From JADZAI01 sp047602465 (GTDB lineage: Bacteria > Pseudomonadota > Alphaproteobacteria > Micropepsales > Micropepsaceae), in the NCBI GenBank assembly GCA_047602465.1, contig JASGHF010000001.1:2294001-2358000 (forward strand): a stretch of 64,000 bases of DNA. The letters are read 5' to 3'. Under the pieces are notes generated by a model that did no database searches, had not been told where the DNA came from, and was given only the letters and a program-made list of their open reading frames with translations. Both the position numbers and the translations under genes were made by a program. Each line of letters starts with the position of its first letter. Within the stretch, counting starts at the first letter, position 1. Below, piece by piece: positions 7,642 to 15,803 of the stretch.

Positions 7642-8604
7642 TCAAAGCGGCTGTAGGCAGCGCACCGAGGCGGTACTGTGGATGCCCGCCATGGCGAACT
7701 GGTCCGCGATATAATCCAGCGCCTCGGGTGGTAGCGCGCGGTTTCCTGCGCCCTTGATCTCCGAAAGCTGCCAGCCCCCGAAACGATCACAGGAGATGGC
7801 CGCGACCGCCTCGATGCCCGCCTCGCGGCACAGATAGGCATGTGTCGAGCCGGAGATATTGTCGGCGCGTCGCTCCCACAGGCAGTTGCGGAACGCCTTC
7901 GCGATTCCTCTCAGTGCGCCGAAGGTCGTAAGCGGCGTGATGGTCGCGGTACCGGCCCAAGGCGGCGGCGGGAACGTGGCGTCCGCCAGATGTTCATGCA
8001 GCCAGTCGTCCAGACGATAAAGGTTTTCCAGCGCGGCCAGCGCGCGCCAGGCCTTTGCCGCGTGCGCCGCATCGAGTTCACGCCGGATCGTCTTCACGGC
8101 GCTGCGGATGTGGGCCAGCGCATCGGTGTCTCCGTGATCCCAGCCAAGCACCTTTCCCGAGAGTGCCGCGTCGGGCAGCAGATCGAGGAGTGCGAGCAGG
8201 GTCGAGCTGACCTGCGGCGCGTGGAAAACCAGCTTGCGGCGAAGGCGGCAGGCGAGCGCGTGTGCGAGCAGGCGATAGAAACCCGTCCGCATCGGGAACG
8301 GGCCGATGCGGCCAAGCGCACGGCGGAGGCCAGGCAACGGTGCACCGAAAATGTCGGGCGCGAGGCGCTTCAGCGGCCACAGGGCGAGGGCATCGCCCAG
8401 CGCGAGCGCATCGCGGAGCAGGCGCGCCTGCTGGAGGTCGATCGCGGCATAGATGAGATGCAGCCGCCAAGGCTCCACTTCCGGCAATGCCGCGGCGAAT
8501 TGCGGCGAACGATCGGCGAGCAGGGTGATGCCGAGCGCGAACGCGCCGTGGTTTTCGCCCATGGCGATGGCCTCGCTATGGCGCGTGGTCGGGGTAGAGT
8601 GCAT
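7642..8604 (-). CDS. Hypothetical protein
   Basis: About 320 residues from ATG 8604 (ATG 8562 is an alternative, and the open frame extends to 8718). The protein is Ala/Leu-rich and mostly helical, with a central basic stretch (HALACRLRRKLVFHA) and a more conserved-looking C-terminus (GSTHAYLCREAGIEAVAAISCDRFGGW). No signal peptide or membrane span is evident. I do not recognise a family. It is followed 13 bases later by the gene at 6879-7628, so the two may work together. Confidence 0.55.
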   Translation of the reverse strand: MHSTPTTRHSEAIAMGENHGAFALGITLLADRSPQFAAALPEVEPWRLHLIYAAIDLQQARLLRDALALGDALALWPLKRLAPDIFGAPLPGLRRALGRIGPFPMRTGFYRLLAHALACRLRRKLVFHAPQVSSTLLALLDLLPDAALSGKVLGWDHGDTDALAHIRSAVKTIRRELDAAHAAKAWRALAALENLYRLDDWLHEHLADATFPPPPWAGTATITPLTTFGALRGIAKAFRNCLWERRADNISGSTHAYLCREAGIEAVAAISCDRFGGWQLSEIKGAGNRALPPEALDYIADQFAMAGIHSTASVRCLQPL

Positions 8605-8789
8605 GTGCCGGTCCGTCTTTGCGTCGCCGCATACCAGCACAGGCGGGTGACACAAGCTGTCATGCCCGTTTGCGCCGCACGGCCGCTCCCACACGCGCCG
8701 GACCTCTATTCTCCCCACGCTTCGGAAGAATATTTCTGTGGAAGAGTAGCGAAGGGCTTCCGCCGCCGTCGTGCTTCCGGAGGCGTTTC

Positions 8790-8815
8790 TGGGTACCTGC
8801 CTGCGCGGGGATGAC
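8790..8815. repeat. Short dispersed intergenic repeat remnant
   Basis: The stretch reading GGGTACCTGCCTGCGCGGGG followed by ATGAC resembles a short GC-rich intergenic repeat that is frequent in alphaproteobacterial genomes. It lies in the 240-base gap between the hypothetical gene and the end of lepA; nothing else is seen in that gap. Confidence 0.35.
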
Positions 8816-8844
8816 GCGGCAGAACGCTTCGCATGCCGCTCGCG

Positions 8845-10647
8845 TCAGTTTTCGTCCATCTTCAGCGCGGCGATGAAGGCTTCCTGCGGGATCTCCACCT
8901 TGCCGAACTGGCGCATTTTCTTTTTGCCCTCTTTCTGTTTGTCGAGGAGCTTGCGCTTGCGGGAGATGTCGCCGCCGTAGCATTTCGCCGTCACGTCCTT
9001 GCGGAGCGCGCGGATGGTTTCGCGGGCGATGATCTTGCCGCCGATGGCGGCCTGGATCGGGATCTGGAAGAGGTGCTGCGGGATCAGATCCTTCAGCTTC
9101 TCGCACATCACGCGGCCGCGGCTTTCGGCGCGCTGGCGGTTGACGATCATCGAGAGCGCGTCGACCGGCTCGGCATTCACGAGGATCGACATCTTCACGA
9201 GGTCGCCTTCCTCGTAGCCGGTGATGTTGTAGTCGAACGAGGCATAGCCGCGGCTGACCGATTTCAGGCGGTCGTAGAAGTCGAAGACGACTTCGTTGAG
9301 CGGCAGGGCATAAACCAGCATCGCGCGGTTGCCGGCATAGGTGAGATCGATCTGGCGGCCGCGGCGGTCTTCGCAGAGCTTGAGCACGCTGCCCAGATAT
9401 TCATCCGGCACCAGGATCGTCGCCTTGATCCAGGGTTCCTCGATCATCTCGATCTGCGTCACGTCCGGCATGTCGGCCGGGTTGTGCAGCTCGAGCATTT
9501 CGCCGCCGCGCAGGTGGATGTGATAGACGACCGATGGCGCGGTGGTGATGAGATCGAGATTGAACTCGCGCTCAAGCCGCTCGCGGATGATGTCGAGGTG
9601 CAAGAGGCCGAGGAAGCCGCAGCGGAAGCCGAAGCCGAGCGCGGCGGAGCTTTCCATCTCATACGTGAAGCTGGCGTCGTTGAGGCGGAGCTTGGCGATG
9701 GCCTCGCGCAGATCCTCGAACTCGGCGGCATCGACGGGGAAGAGGCCGCAGAAGACGACCGATTGGGCGTCCTTGAAGCCGGGGAGCGGGACCGCGTCCT
9801 TGTTCTTTTCATCGACGATGGTGTCGCCGATGCGCGTATCGGCGACCTGCTTGATCGCGGCGGTGAAGAAACCGACCTCGCCCGTGCCGATGGTGTCGAA
9901 CATCTGCATCTTGGGGCGGAAGACGCCGAGCCGTTCCACCTGATAGGCGGCGTCGGTGGCGATCATGCGGATCTTCTGGCCCTTCCTGATCGCGCCATCG
10001 ACGACGCGGAAGAGCACGACGACGCCGAGATAGGGGTCGTACCAGCTGTCGATCAGCAGCGCCTTGAAGGGGGCGGCCGGATCGCCTTTCGGCGGCGGCA
10101 GGCGCTTCACGATGGCTTCGAGCACGGTGTCGATGCCGATGCCGGTTTTGGCCGAGATCTCCAGCGCGTCCTGAGCGTCGAGGCCGATGACGTCCTCGAT
10201 CTGCGTCTTGATGCGCTCGGGTTCGGCGGCGGGCAGGTCGATCTTGTTGAGGACCGGGACGATTTCCAGATGGTTGTCGAGCGCCTGATAGACGTTGGCG
10301 AGGGTCTGCGCCTCGACGCCCTGCGAAGCGTCGACCACCAGCAGCGCGCCTTCGCAGGCGGCGAGGCAGCGCGAGACTTCATAGGCGAAATCGACGTGGC
10401 CGGGCGTGTCCATGAGGTTCAGGACATAGGTCTCGCCGTCCGCGGCCTTGTAATCGAGGCGGACGGTCTGGGCCTTGATGGTGATGCCGCGCTCGCGCTC
10501 GATATCCATCGAATCGAGCACCTGGTCCTTCATTTCGCGGGCGGAAAGCGCGCCGGTCTGCTGGATCAGGCGGTCGGCAAGCGTCGACTTGCCGTGGTCG
10601 ATATGCGCGATGATGGAGAAATTACGGATATGGCTCTGGCCGGTCAT
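8845..10647 (-). CDS. lepA: Elongation factor 4 (LepA) GTPase
   Basis: A full-length 600-residue LepA, a ribosome-associated translational GTPase related to EF-G. The G domain shows the P-loop AHIDHGKST (residues 14-22), switch I ERGITIKAQT, DTPGH and NKID motifs. It is followed by domain II, the EF-G-like domains III and V (GFRCGFLGLLHLDII; GYASFDYNITGY) and the LepA-specific C-terminal domain ending in AKCYGGDISRKRKLLDKQKEGKKKM. LepA acts on ribosomes at initiation or during elongation under stress, probably membrane-associated. All core motifs are intact. It is transcribed on the minus strand, 51 bases downstream of the FecR-like gene. Confidence 0.98.
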   Translation of the reverse strand: MTGQSHIRNFSIIAHIDHGKSTLADRLIQQTGALSAREMKDQVLDSMDIERERGITIKAQTVRLDYKAADGETYVLNLMDTPGHVDFAYEVSRCLAACEGALLVVDASQGVEAQTLANVYQALDNHLEIVPVLNKIDLPAAEPERIKTQIEDVIGLDAQDALEISAKTGIGIDTVLEAIVKRLPPPKGDPAAPFKALLIDSWYDPYLGVVVLFRVVDGAIRKGQKIRMIATDAAYQVERLGVFRPKMQMFDTIGTGEVGFFTAAIKQVADTRIGDTIVDEKNKDAVPLPGFKDAQSVVFCGLFPVDAAEFEDLREAIAKLRLNDASFTYEMESSAALGFGFRCGFLGLLHLDIIRERLEREFNLDLITTAPSVVYHIHLRGGEMLELHNPADMPDVTQIEMIEEPWIKATILVPDEYLGSVLKLCEDRRGRQIDLTYAGNRAMLVYALPLNEVVFDFYDRLKSVSRGYASFDYNITGYEEGDLVKMSILVNAEPVDALSMIVNRQRAESRGRVMCEKLKDLIPQHLFQIPIQAAIGGKIIARETIRALRKDVTAKCYGGDISRKRKLLDKQKEGKKKMRQFGKVEIPQEAFIAALKMDEN

Positions 10648-10698
10648 GGGCGGGGGAGATAGCGGCGGCCCCCCCGAAAGTCCATGGCGGGCGCGGGA

Positions 10699-11343
10699 TT
10701 ACTGCGGTGCGGGCGGCGGCGCCGCGACCGGCGCCCAGGCGGCGCGGGCAGCGTCGAGCGACTGGTCTACGGCGATGTCTCCGGTCTGGTAGACGCCGGG
10801 CGTGACGCCATCGCCGAACGAGCCGGAAATCCAGGCGATACTTTCGCCCGCGCCGACCTTGGCGGCGGTGCCCTTCTTGATCGAGGTGCAGGTGATCTCG
10901 CCCGCAACGACACCGCAGATCGTCTGGCCTTCCGCAACGGCGACCACGAATTCCGCCCTGCGTGCCTCGATGCGGAGGAGGGGAGAGGTGAGAACCACGT
11001 TTTCGGCGGTGGGGCCGGTGAAGCGGAAGGCGCCGGCGGTGAGGAGGGCGGCGCTGAAATCGGGCATCACGGTCACCCTGGAGCGCTGGCCGACGATGAG
11101 GATGGTGGTGTCGGCATAGGTGAGCTTTGCGCCGGATTCCCTGGATGTCGCGATTTCGGTGTCGGGGGTGAGGTCGGTGCCGGGGTCGACCGGGGCGGGG
11201 GATTCGCTGTCCTTGGGCTTTGAGGTGACGGTGTTCACGACCTCGGTGACCTGGACGCCGATGGTCATGGCGAGGGCTTTGAGGCGCGTGCTGACGGTCA
11301 GGAAAGCCGCGGAAATCCCTAGAAAAAGGCGGCGCGTGAGCAT
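10699..11343 (-). CDS. FecR-domain-like exported protein
   Basis: A 214-residue protein from ATG 11343; the longer open frame upstream is a shadow of lutC. The N-terminus MLTRRLFLGISAAF has a twin-arginine-like signal peptide. The body has the FecR pattern: 'DTEIATSRESGAKLTYADTTILIVGQRSRVTV', an effect of the type seen in periplasmic FecR domains outside iron signalling, followed by beta-strands and a Pro/Ala-rich tail. There is no cytoplasmic anti-sigma part, so it is not a classical FecR regulator. It starts 10 bases after lutC and seems to be the last gene of the lut operon, an unexpected partner. Confidence 0.7.
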   Translation of the reverse strand: MLTRRLFLGISAAFLTVSTRLKALAMTIGVQVTEVVNTVTSKPKDSESPAPVDPGTDLTPDTEIATSRESGAKLTYADTTILIVGQRSRVTVMPDFSAALLTAGAFRFTGPTAENVVLTSPLLRIEARRAEFVVAVAEGQTICGVVAGEITCTSIKKGTAAKVGAGESIAWISGSFGDGVTPGVYQTGDIAVDQSLDAARAAWAPVAAPPPAPQ

Positions 11344-11353
11344 GTGATGGACC

Positions 11354-11950
11354 TCAGGGCAGCAGGAGGACGTGGACGCGGACAGCGCCATGGGCGCCGA
11401 GTTCGAGGGTCTGTTCGATGTCGCCGGTGCGGGAGGGGCCGGTGACGGCGTGCAGGGAGCGGGGCATCCGGTTGCCGGCGCGGCGCGTGACGGCATCCTC
11501 AAATGTCGCGGAAATCGCGGACTTTTCAAGGATCGCGATATAGGTGTCGGCGAGGAGATTGGGCCAGGGGCCGGCCACGTCGCGGCTGGAGAGGAGCAGG
11601 GTGCCGGTCTCGGCGCTGGCCGCTTCCGCCCGGGCGACGGCGGTGGAAACGCTGGATTTCGAGGGGGTCGGGAGGGGTGAAATGCCCGCTTTCTGCCAGT
11701 CCAGAGAGGTGAATTCCGGCGTGATGGCGGCCTCCAGAGGGAGGCTGCGGGCGGTCAGGTAGCGGGTGATGGCGAGGGGGATTTCGGACGGTGAGTCGAG
11801 CCGTTCGGAGGTGCCGAAGACGGCGTGAAGCCGGGCCTCGAAGGCGTCGGTGAGGCCGGTTGCGGCGGGGCGCCAGGGCGCGACCGGAGCGGGCGCGGGA
11901 TGTGATGCGGCGCGGAGGCGGGCGAGGATGGCGGTGCGGCTGTCGCTCAT
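11354..11950 (-). CDS. lutC: Lactate utilisation protein C (LUD domain)
   Basis: A 198-residue LUD-domain protein, third subunit of the LutABC L-lactate oxidase complex. The family pattern is seen in the middle and C-terminus: ARAEAASAETGTLLLSS, then the GPSRTGDIEQTLELGAHGAVRVHVLLL ending, where the GPSRTaDIE...lGvHGP motif is characteristic. It overlaps lutB by 4 bases (ATGA) and is the third gene of the operon. The protein is at the normal length for LutC. Confidence 0.93.
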   Translation of the reverse strand: MSDSRTAILARLRAASHPAPAPVAPWRPAATGLTDAFEARLHAVFGTSERLDSPSEIPLAITRYLTARSLPLEAAITPEFTSLDWQKAGISPLPTPSKSSVSTAVARAEAASAETGTLLLSSRDVAGPWPNLLADTYIAILEKSAISATFEDAVTRRAGNRMPRSLHAVTGPSRTGDIEQTLELGAHGAVRVHVLLLP

Positions 11951-13359
11951 CTTTTGCCCTTCCAGCGCGCCTGAAAGGTGGCGCCGGTGGGGGGTGGCAA
12001 GTCCCTGGTGGCGGTGAAGTTGCCGCCGGCGAGGGGGAGGCGTTTGACCCGGCCGCGCTGGAACCAGCCGAGCGTGCGGACGCCCATCGAGGCGAGGCGG
12101 GTGGCGAGGCGGTAACGCCAGGGGGCGCGGCCCGCCCAGCGCCAGAGCCTTAAGCCCCAGCGTTCGCCGCGCGGGGGAATGCCGGCGGTGAAGGCGTCTT
12201 CGCGCCAGTGCCGGAGCAGCATGGGGAGCGGGATGCGGACGGGGCAGACGGCCTCGCAGCGGCCGCAGAAGGTGGAGGCCGAAGGCAGGTCGGCGTTTTC
12301 GCGGAGGCCGTCGAAGAGCGGCGTCAGCACCGCGCCCATCGGGCCGGAATAGGTGCCGCCATAGGCGTGCCCGCCGGTCGCGGCATAGATGGGGCAGTGG
12401 TTGAGGCAGGCCCCGCAGCGGATGCAGGCGAGCATCTCGGCCTTGTTGGAGGCGCGAAGGGCGCTGCGTCCGTTGTCGAGCAGGATGATGTGGGCCTCGC
12501 GCGGGCCGGCCTCGCCCTCTTCGCGCGCCGTGCCGGTGAGGGCGGTGACATAGGACGACATATCCTGACCCGTGGCGGAGCGGGCGAGAACGCGCAGAAC
12601 GATGCCGGCATCGTCCCAGCTCTCAACGATCTTGTCGAGGCCGGCGATGGCGATGTGCAGACGCGGCGCGGCGCCGGTGAGGTCGATATTGCCCTCGTTC
12701 GAGACGAGGAGGACCGTGCCGGTCTCGGCGATCAGCATGTTGCCGCCGGTGATGCCGGCATCGGCGGAGAGGAAGGCCTCGCGCAGCTTGATGCGGGCCT
12801 CGCGCACGAGGGCCGGGCGGCTTTCCGTGTCGCGGTCCTGCGGCAGATCGGCGTGGGCGGCGCGGAAGGTCTCGGCGACGTCTTCTTTCGAGAGGTGAAT
12901 GGCAGGGGCGATGATGTGGCTGGGCCGCTCGCCGCGCAGCTGGATGATGTATTCGCCCAGATCGGTTTCGATCGGCTCGATCCCCTCGCGGGCGAGATGG
13001 GCGTTGAGGTGGATTTCCTCGGTCGCCATGGATTTCGATTTGATCGCGCGCTTCACGCCGGCCGCCTTGCAGATGCGCGCGGCGATGGCGCAGGCCTCGG
13101 CCGCGTCGGCGGCCCAGTGGACCTGCATGCCGGCGGCGGTGGCGTTCGCCTCGAAGCGTTCCAGAAGATCGGGCATCAGGGCGATGGAGCGGCGGCGGAT
13201 CGCGGCGGCGCGGTCGCGCAGCATCTCGAATTCGGGGAAGCGTTCGGCGGCGGCGGCGCGGCCGGTCTGGAAATGCGACTTCATGCGCTTGAGCGCCGGC
13301 GCGAGCCTGGCGTCGTTCATCGCCGCGTGGGCGCGGGCCTTGAAGTCGAGCGTGGTCAT
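11947..13359 (-). CDS. lutB: Lactate utilisation iron-sulfur protein B
   Basis: A 470-residue iron-sulfur protein of the LutABC complex that oxidises L-lactate to pyruvate. A LUD domain fills the first two thirds (KSKSMATEEIHLNAHL, GITGGNMLIAETGT, NEGNIDL); two 4Fe-4S ferredoxin motifs follow, CIRCGACLNHCP and CGRCEAVCP, then a C-terminal domain. I chose ATG 13359, which overlaps the lutA stop by 4 bases; the much longer upstream frame is antisense shadow. It sits between lutA and lutC, all three coupled by ATGA overlaps. Confidence 0.95.
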   Translation of the reverse strand: MTTLDFKARAHAAMNDARLAPALKRMKSHFQTGRAAAAERFPEFEMLRDRAAAIRRRSIALMPDLLERFEANATAAGMQVHWAADAAEACAIAARICKAAGVKRAIKSKSMATEEIHLNAHLAREGIEPIETDLGEYIIQLRGERPSHIIAPAIHLSKEDVAETFRAAHADLPQDRDTESRPALVREARIKLREAFLSADAGITGGNMLIAETGTVLLVSNEGNIDLTGAAPRLHIAIAGLDKIVESWDDAGIVLRVLARSATGQDMSSYVTALTGTAREEGEAGPREAHIILLDNGRSALRASNKAEMLACIRCGACLNHCPIYAATGGHAYGGTYSGPMGAVLTPLFDGLRENADLPSASTFCGRCEAVCPVRIPLPMLLRHWREDAFTAGIPPRGERWGLRLWRWAGRAPWRYRLATRLASMGVRTLGWFQRGRVKRLPLAGGNFTATRDLPPPTGATFQARWKGKR

Positions 13360-14081
13360 GTCTCGCCCGCCAGGAGTTCGGCGATGTGTTTGATCGCGAT
13401 GGGCGAGCCGTTGCGCTGAAGCGTGCCGCCCAGATTGAGGAGGCAGCCGAGATCGCCCGCGACGAGCATGTCGGCGCCGCTGTCGGCGATGGCGGCGGTT
13501 TTCTCGGACGCCATGCGGGCGGAGATTTCGGGATACTTCACGCAGAACAGACCGCCGAAGCCGCAGCAGGATTCCGTATCCGCGATGGGCACGATCTCGG
13601 CGGTGGTGTGCGCGGCGATGAGGGCGCGGGGTTCGGCGTGGATCGCCATCTCGCGGAGCGAGGAACAGCTGTCGTGATAGGCGATCTTTCCGGCGGCGCG
13701 TTTCGGCGCGTCTGGCAGAGGATGGCGCGCGAGGAACTGGGTGAGTTCGAGCGCGCGCGATGCGACCGCGACGGCGCGGGCGCGCCAGGGATCGTCCGCC
13801 TCGAAGAGATGCGGGTAGTGCCTGGCGATCATGCCGCCGCATGAGCCGGACGGCACCACGATGGTGTCGAACGGTTCGAGCGCCTTGATGGCGGCGCGGG
13901 CGAATTCGCGTGCGCCCTCTTTGTCGCCTGCGTTGTAGTTGGGCTGGCCGCAGCAACCCTGGCGCGGGACGACGACGGTGAAGCCCGCGCGCTCGATGAG
14001 CGCGGCGCTGGCGAAACCGACCTCGGGCCGCATCAGGTCGGCGAGGCAGGTGACGAACAGGGCGGCTTCGGCTTGCGGCAT
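13356..14081 (-). CDS. lutA: Lactate utilisation protein A (Cys-rich CCG domains)
   Basis: A 241-residue protein with the two Cys-rich (CCG) domains of LutA/GlpC/HdrB-type subunits: CCGQPNYNAGD in the first half, HDSCSSLRE and CCGFGGLFCVKYPEIS in the second. These motifs bind iron-sulfur clusters used in lactate oxidation. Start ATG 14081 gives the family-typical beginning (EAALFVTCLADLMRPEVG). It is the first gene of lutABC and is divergent from the small exported protein gene at 14130, so the 48-base gap must hold both starts and most promoter elements overlap the coding ends. Confidence 0.94.
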   Translation of the reverse strand: MPQAEAALFVTCLADLMRPEVGFASAALIERAGFTVVVPRQGCCGQPNYNAGDKEGAREFARAAIKALEPFDTIVVPSGSCGGMIARHYPHLFEADDPWRARAVAVASRALELTQFLARHPLPDAPKRAAGKIAYHDSCSSLREMAIHAEPRALIAAHTTAEIVPIADTESCCGFGGLFCVKYPEISARMASEKTAAIADSGADMLVAGDLGCLLNLGGTLQRNGSPIAIKHIAELLAGET

Positions 14082-14129
14082 CGAAGCGGACGATAGGCTT
14101 GCAGGGGCCGGGCGTGCTAGGGTGCTTCC

Positions 14130-14495
14130 ATGCGTATTTTCACGGTTGCCGTCATCGCCGCCGCCCTCGCTGCGCCCGCCCTTGCGGCAGAGGATGCGAC
14201 GGTGACGACATCTGCGACCGAGGCGGTGGGCAACGCTATCGCCGTGTCGCCGCTTCCCGCGCCGAAATCGAATGTCGCCGAAGACACGCAGAGCCTGTTC
14301 AGCGACGTGCATGGTTCGGTGAGCCTGATGGTGGGGACTGGCGGCGCCTATGGCGTCGGCGGCGACGTGAGCGGGACATATGCCGACAAGTTCCACTTCT
14401 CGGTCTCGGGATCGAAGTCACGCGGGCCGGGCGTCGCAGGCGATGTGTATGGGGCGTATGGCACGCCGGGGCCGCGGGCGCTGCCGCGGGATTGA
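14130..14495 (+). CDS. Small exported protein of unknown function
   Basis: A 121-residue protein with a clear Sec signal peptide (MRIFTVAVIAAALAAPALAAE, cleavage after the AxA). The mature part is Gly/Ser/Val-rich with short beta-like repeats (GSVSLMVGTGGAYGVGGDVSGTY) and no Cys. It is probably periplasmic or surface-located. It is divergent from lutA and followed immediately by a dispersed repeat. Function unknown. Confidence 0.7.
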   Translation: MRIFTVAVIAAALAAPALAAEDATVTTSATEAVGNAIAVSPLPAPKSNVAEDTQSLFSDVHGSVSLMVGTGGAYGVGGDVSGTYADKFHFSVSGSKSRGPGVAGDVYGAYGTPGPRALPRD

Positions 14496-14507
14496 GGTCC
14501 CTTCTGA

Positions 14508-14590
14508 ACGACCCCTCATCCCCTCGCCGTTGGCGAGGGACTTCTCCCCTTGAAGGGGAGAAGGGTTGGCTGTCGCGGGCGCCGAGGTAG
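14508..14590. repeat. Dispersed repeat, left copy flanking DUF559 gene
   Basis: Reads CGACCCCTCATCCCCTCGCC, then a CTTCTCCCCTTGAAGGGGAG palindrome, then AAGGGTTGGCTGT and GAGGTAGCC. The same string of blocks recurs at 15044-15127 with small changes (for example TTGAAGGAAGGGGAG). A further CTTCTCCCGCTTGCGGGAG hairpin lies at about 14628-14648. The two copies are in direct orientation. Confidence 0.8.
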
Positions 14591-14702
14591 CCGATCCTTG
14601 GTGCGTGGTGTTGGCCACTGCCAAACCTTCTCCCGCTTGCGGGAGAAGATGTCGCGCGTGGAACGCGTGACAGATGAGGGCGGTAGCCGCAGGCTCGATC
14701 TC

Positions 14703-15044
14703 ATGGACCTTGTCGAACGCGCGCGGCGGCTGAGGCGGGAGCAGACCGATGCCGAGCGATTGCTGTGGGGGCATTTGCGGGCGCGGCGGCTGAACGGATT
14801 CCGCTTCAAGCGGCAGGACCCGCATGCGCCGTTCATCGTCGATTTCGTGTGTCCCGAGCGGGGGCTGGTCGTGGAATTGGACGGCAGCCAGCACGGCGAG
14901 GATGCGGCGCTGGCCTATGACGCGCGGCGGACGGCGCTGCTGGAGCGGAACGGGCTGAAGGTGCTGCGGTTCTGGAATTCGGACGTGATCGGCAATCTGC
15001 ACGGGGTGCTGGATACGATCCTGCGGGAACTGGAGCGGCGGTAG
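14703..15044 (+). CDS. DUF559 (Vsr-like endonuclease fold) protein
   Basis: About 113 residues from ATG 14703; ATG 14649 is possible, while the frame further upstream only reads through the repeat. The sequence has the DUF559 pattern: RREQTDAERLLWGHLRARRLNGFRFKRQ, IVDFVCPERGLVVELDGSQH and LKVLRFWNSDVIGNLHGVLDTI. The D/E-x-D and Q-H residues are those of the PD-(D/E)xK-like very-short-patch-repair fold, so a nuclease is plausible, but the cellular role of the family is not established. The gene is exactly bracketed by two direct repeat copies, as if moved as a unit. Confidence 0.85.
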   Translation: MDLVERARRLRREQTDAERLLWGHLRARRLNGFRFKRQDPHAPFIVDFVCPERGLVVELDGSQHGEDAALAYDARRTALLERNGLKVLRFWNSDVIGNLHGVLDTILRELERR

Positions 15045-15127
15045 CGACCCCTCATCCCCTGCTGCGCAGGGATTTCTCCCCTTGAAGGAAGGGGAGAAGG
15101 GTTGGCTGTTGCCGGCGCTGAGGTAGC
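15044..15127. repeat. Dispersed repeat, right copy flanking DUF559 gene
   Basis: Second copy of the block at 14508: CGACCCCTCATCCCCTGCTG, TTTCTCCCCTTGAAGGAAGG, GGGTTGGCTGTTGCCGGCGC, GAGGTAGCC. It begins at the DUF559 stop codon and ends just before the TetR promoter. Its stem-loop could end transcription from the DUF559 gene. Confidence 0.8.
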
Positions 15128-15141
15128 CATTCCCTCGCGGC

Positions 15142-15170
15142 TTTACAGATTTGTTTGTATGGCATACAAA
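15142..15170 (+). promoter_or_regulatory. Promoter with palindromic operator of the TetR-desaturase operon
   Basis: A -35-like TTTACA (15142-15147) and a -10-like TACAAA (15165-15170) are separated by 17 bases. A perfect palindrome TTTGTATG-G-CATACAAA (15154-15170) covers the -10, 18 bases before the start codon of the TetR gene. This is where an autoregulatory TetR repressor would bind. Confidence 0.75.
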
Positions 15171-15188
15171 TAAGTCTGTGGAGGCGGG

Positions 15189-15803
15189 ATGAGCCAGTCT
15201 GTGCGGCATTTGCAGCGGGCGACCAGGGCCGGGGGGCGGGAGACGCGCTCGCGGTTGCTGGATGGCGCGGCGGCGCTGTTCCTGGCGCGCGGGTTCGCCG
15301 ATGTGGCGATGACCGAGATCGCGGCGGCGGCGGACGCGTTTCCCAGCCAGATTTCCTATTACTTCAAGACCAAGGAAGCGCTGTTCGTGGAAGCGGCGTG
15401 CCGCGAGCTGTTGCATCTGGGCGCGCGGGCGGAAGCCGCCGCCGGGCTGGCCGCCGATGAGGCGTCCTACAGCGATGCGCTGGTCGATGTGGTGGCGGCC
15501 TCGCCCGTGCTGGCGCTGATGATCGAGGCGATGGCGCTGGCGCGGCGGCGCAGCGATCTGACGGCGATGATCGCGCGGACCTTCGAGCGGCTGGCCGAGG
15601 AAGGCAAACGCGCCTTTGCGGCCGAGCGCATGCGGCGGGGATGGGATGCGCGCGGCGATGCGGGCGCGACGTCGCAGCGGTTCTGGGACTTGGCGTTCGG
15701 CATCAGCTTGCGCGTCGGCGCGACGGGCGGGGCGGCGGCGCTGGCGATCAGCGAAATGAAAAAGGCGATGCGCGTGGATGCAGCGCGGGAGGCAGGGGCA
15801 TGA
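15189..15803 (+). CDS. TetR-family regulator of the adjacent desaturase
   Basis: A 204-residue TetR-type repressor. The N-terminal helix-turn-helix is canonical (SRLLDGAAALFLARGFADVAMTEIAAAA...ISYYFKTKEALF, about residues 21-66); the rest is the helical ligand-binding domain. GGAGG lies just upstream of ATG 15189. It overlaps the desaturase start by 4 bases, and a perfect 17-base palindrome sits in its promoter, so it most likely represses this two-gene operon and responds to a lipid signal such as an acyl-CoA or acyl-ACP. The ligand is inferred only from the neighbour. Confidence 0.93.
   Translation: MSQSVRHLQRATRAGGRETRSRLLDGAAALFLARGFADVAMTEIAAAADAFPSQISYYFKTKEALFVEAACRELLHLGARAEAAAGLAADEASYSDALVDVVAASPVLALMIEAMALARRRSDLTAMIARTFERLAEEGKRAFAAERMRRGWDARGDAGATSQRFWDLAFGISLRVGATGGAAALAISEMKKAMRVDAAREAGA

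Noticed and set aside
8833..10662. 609-codon open frame antisense to lepA
   Set aside because: High-GC shadow of the lepA gene; the translated sequence is low in complexity and has no family match, while lepA is certain.
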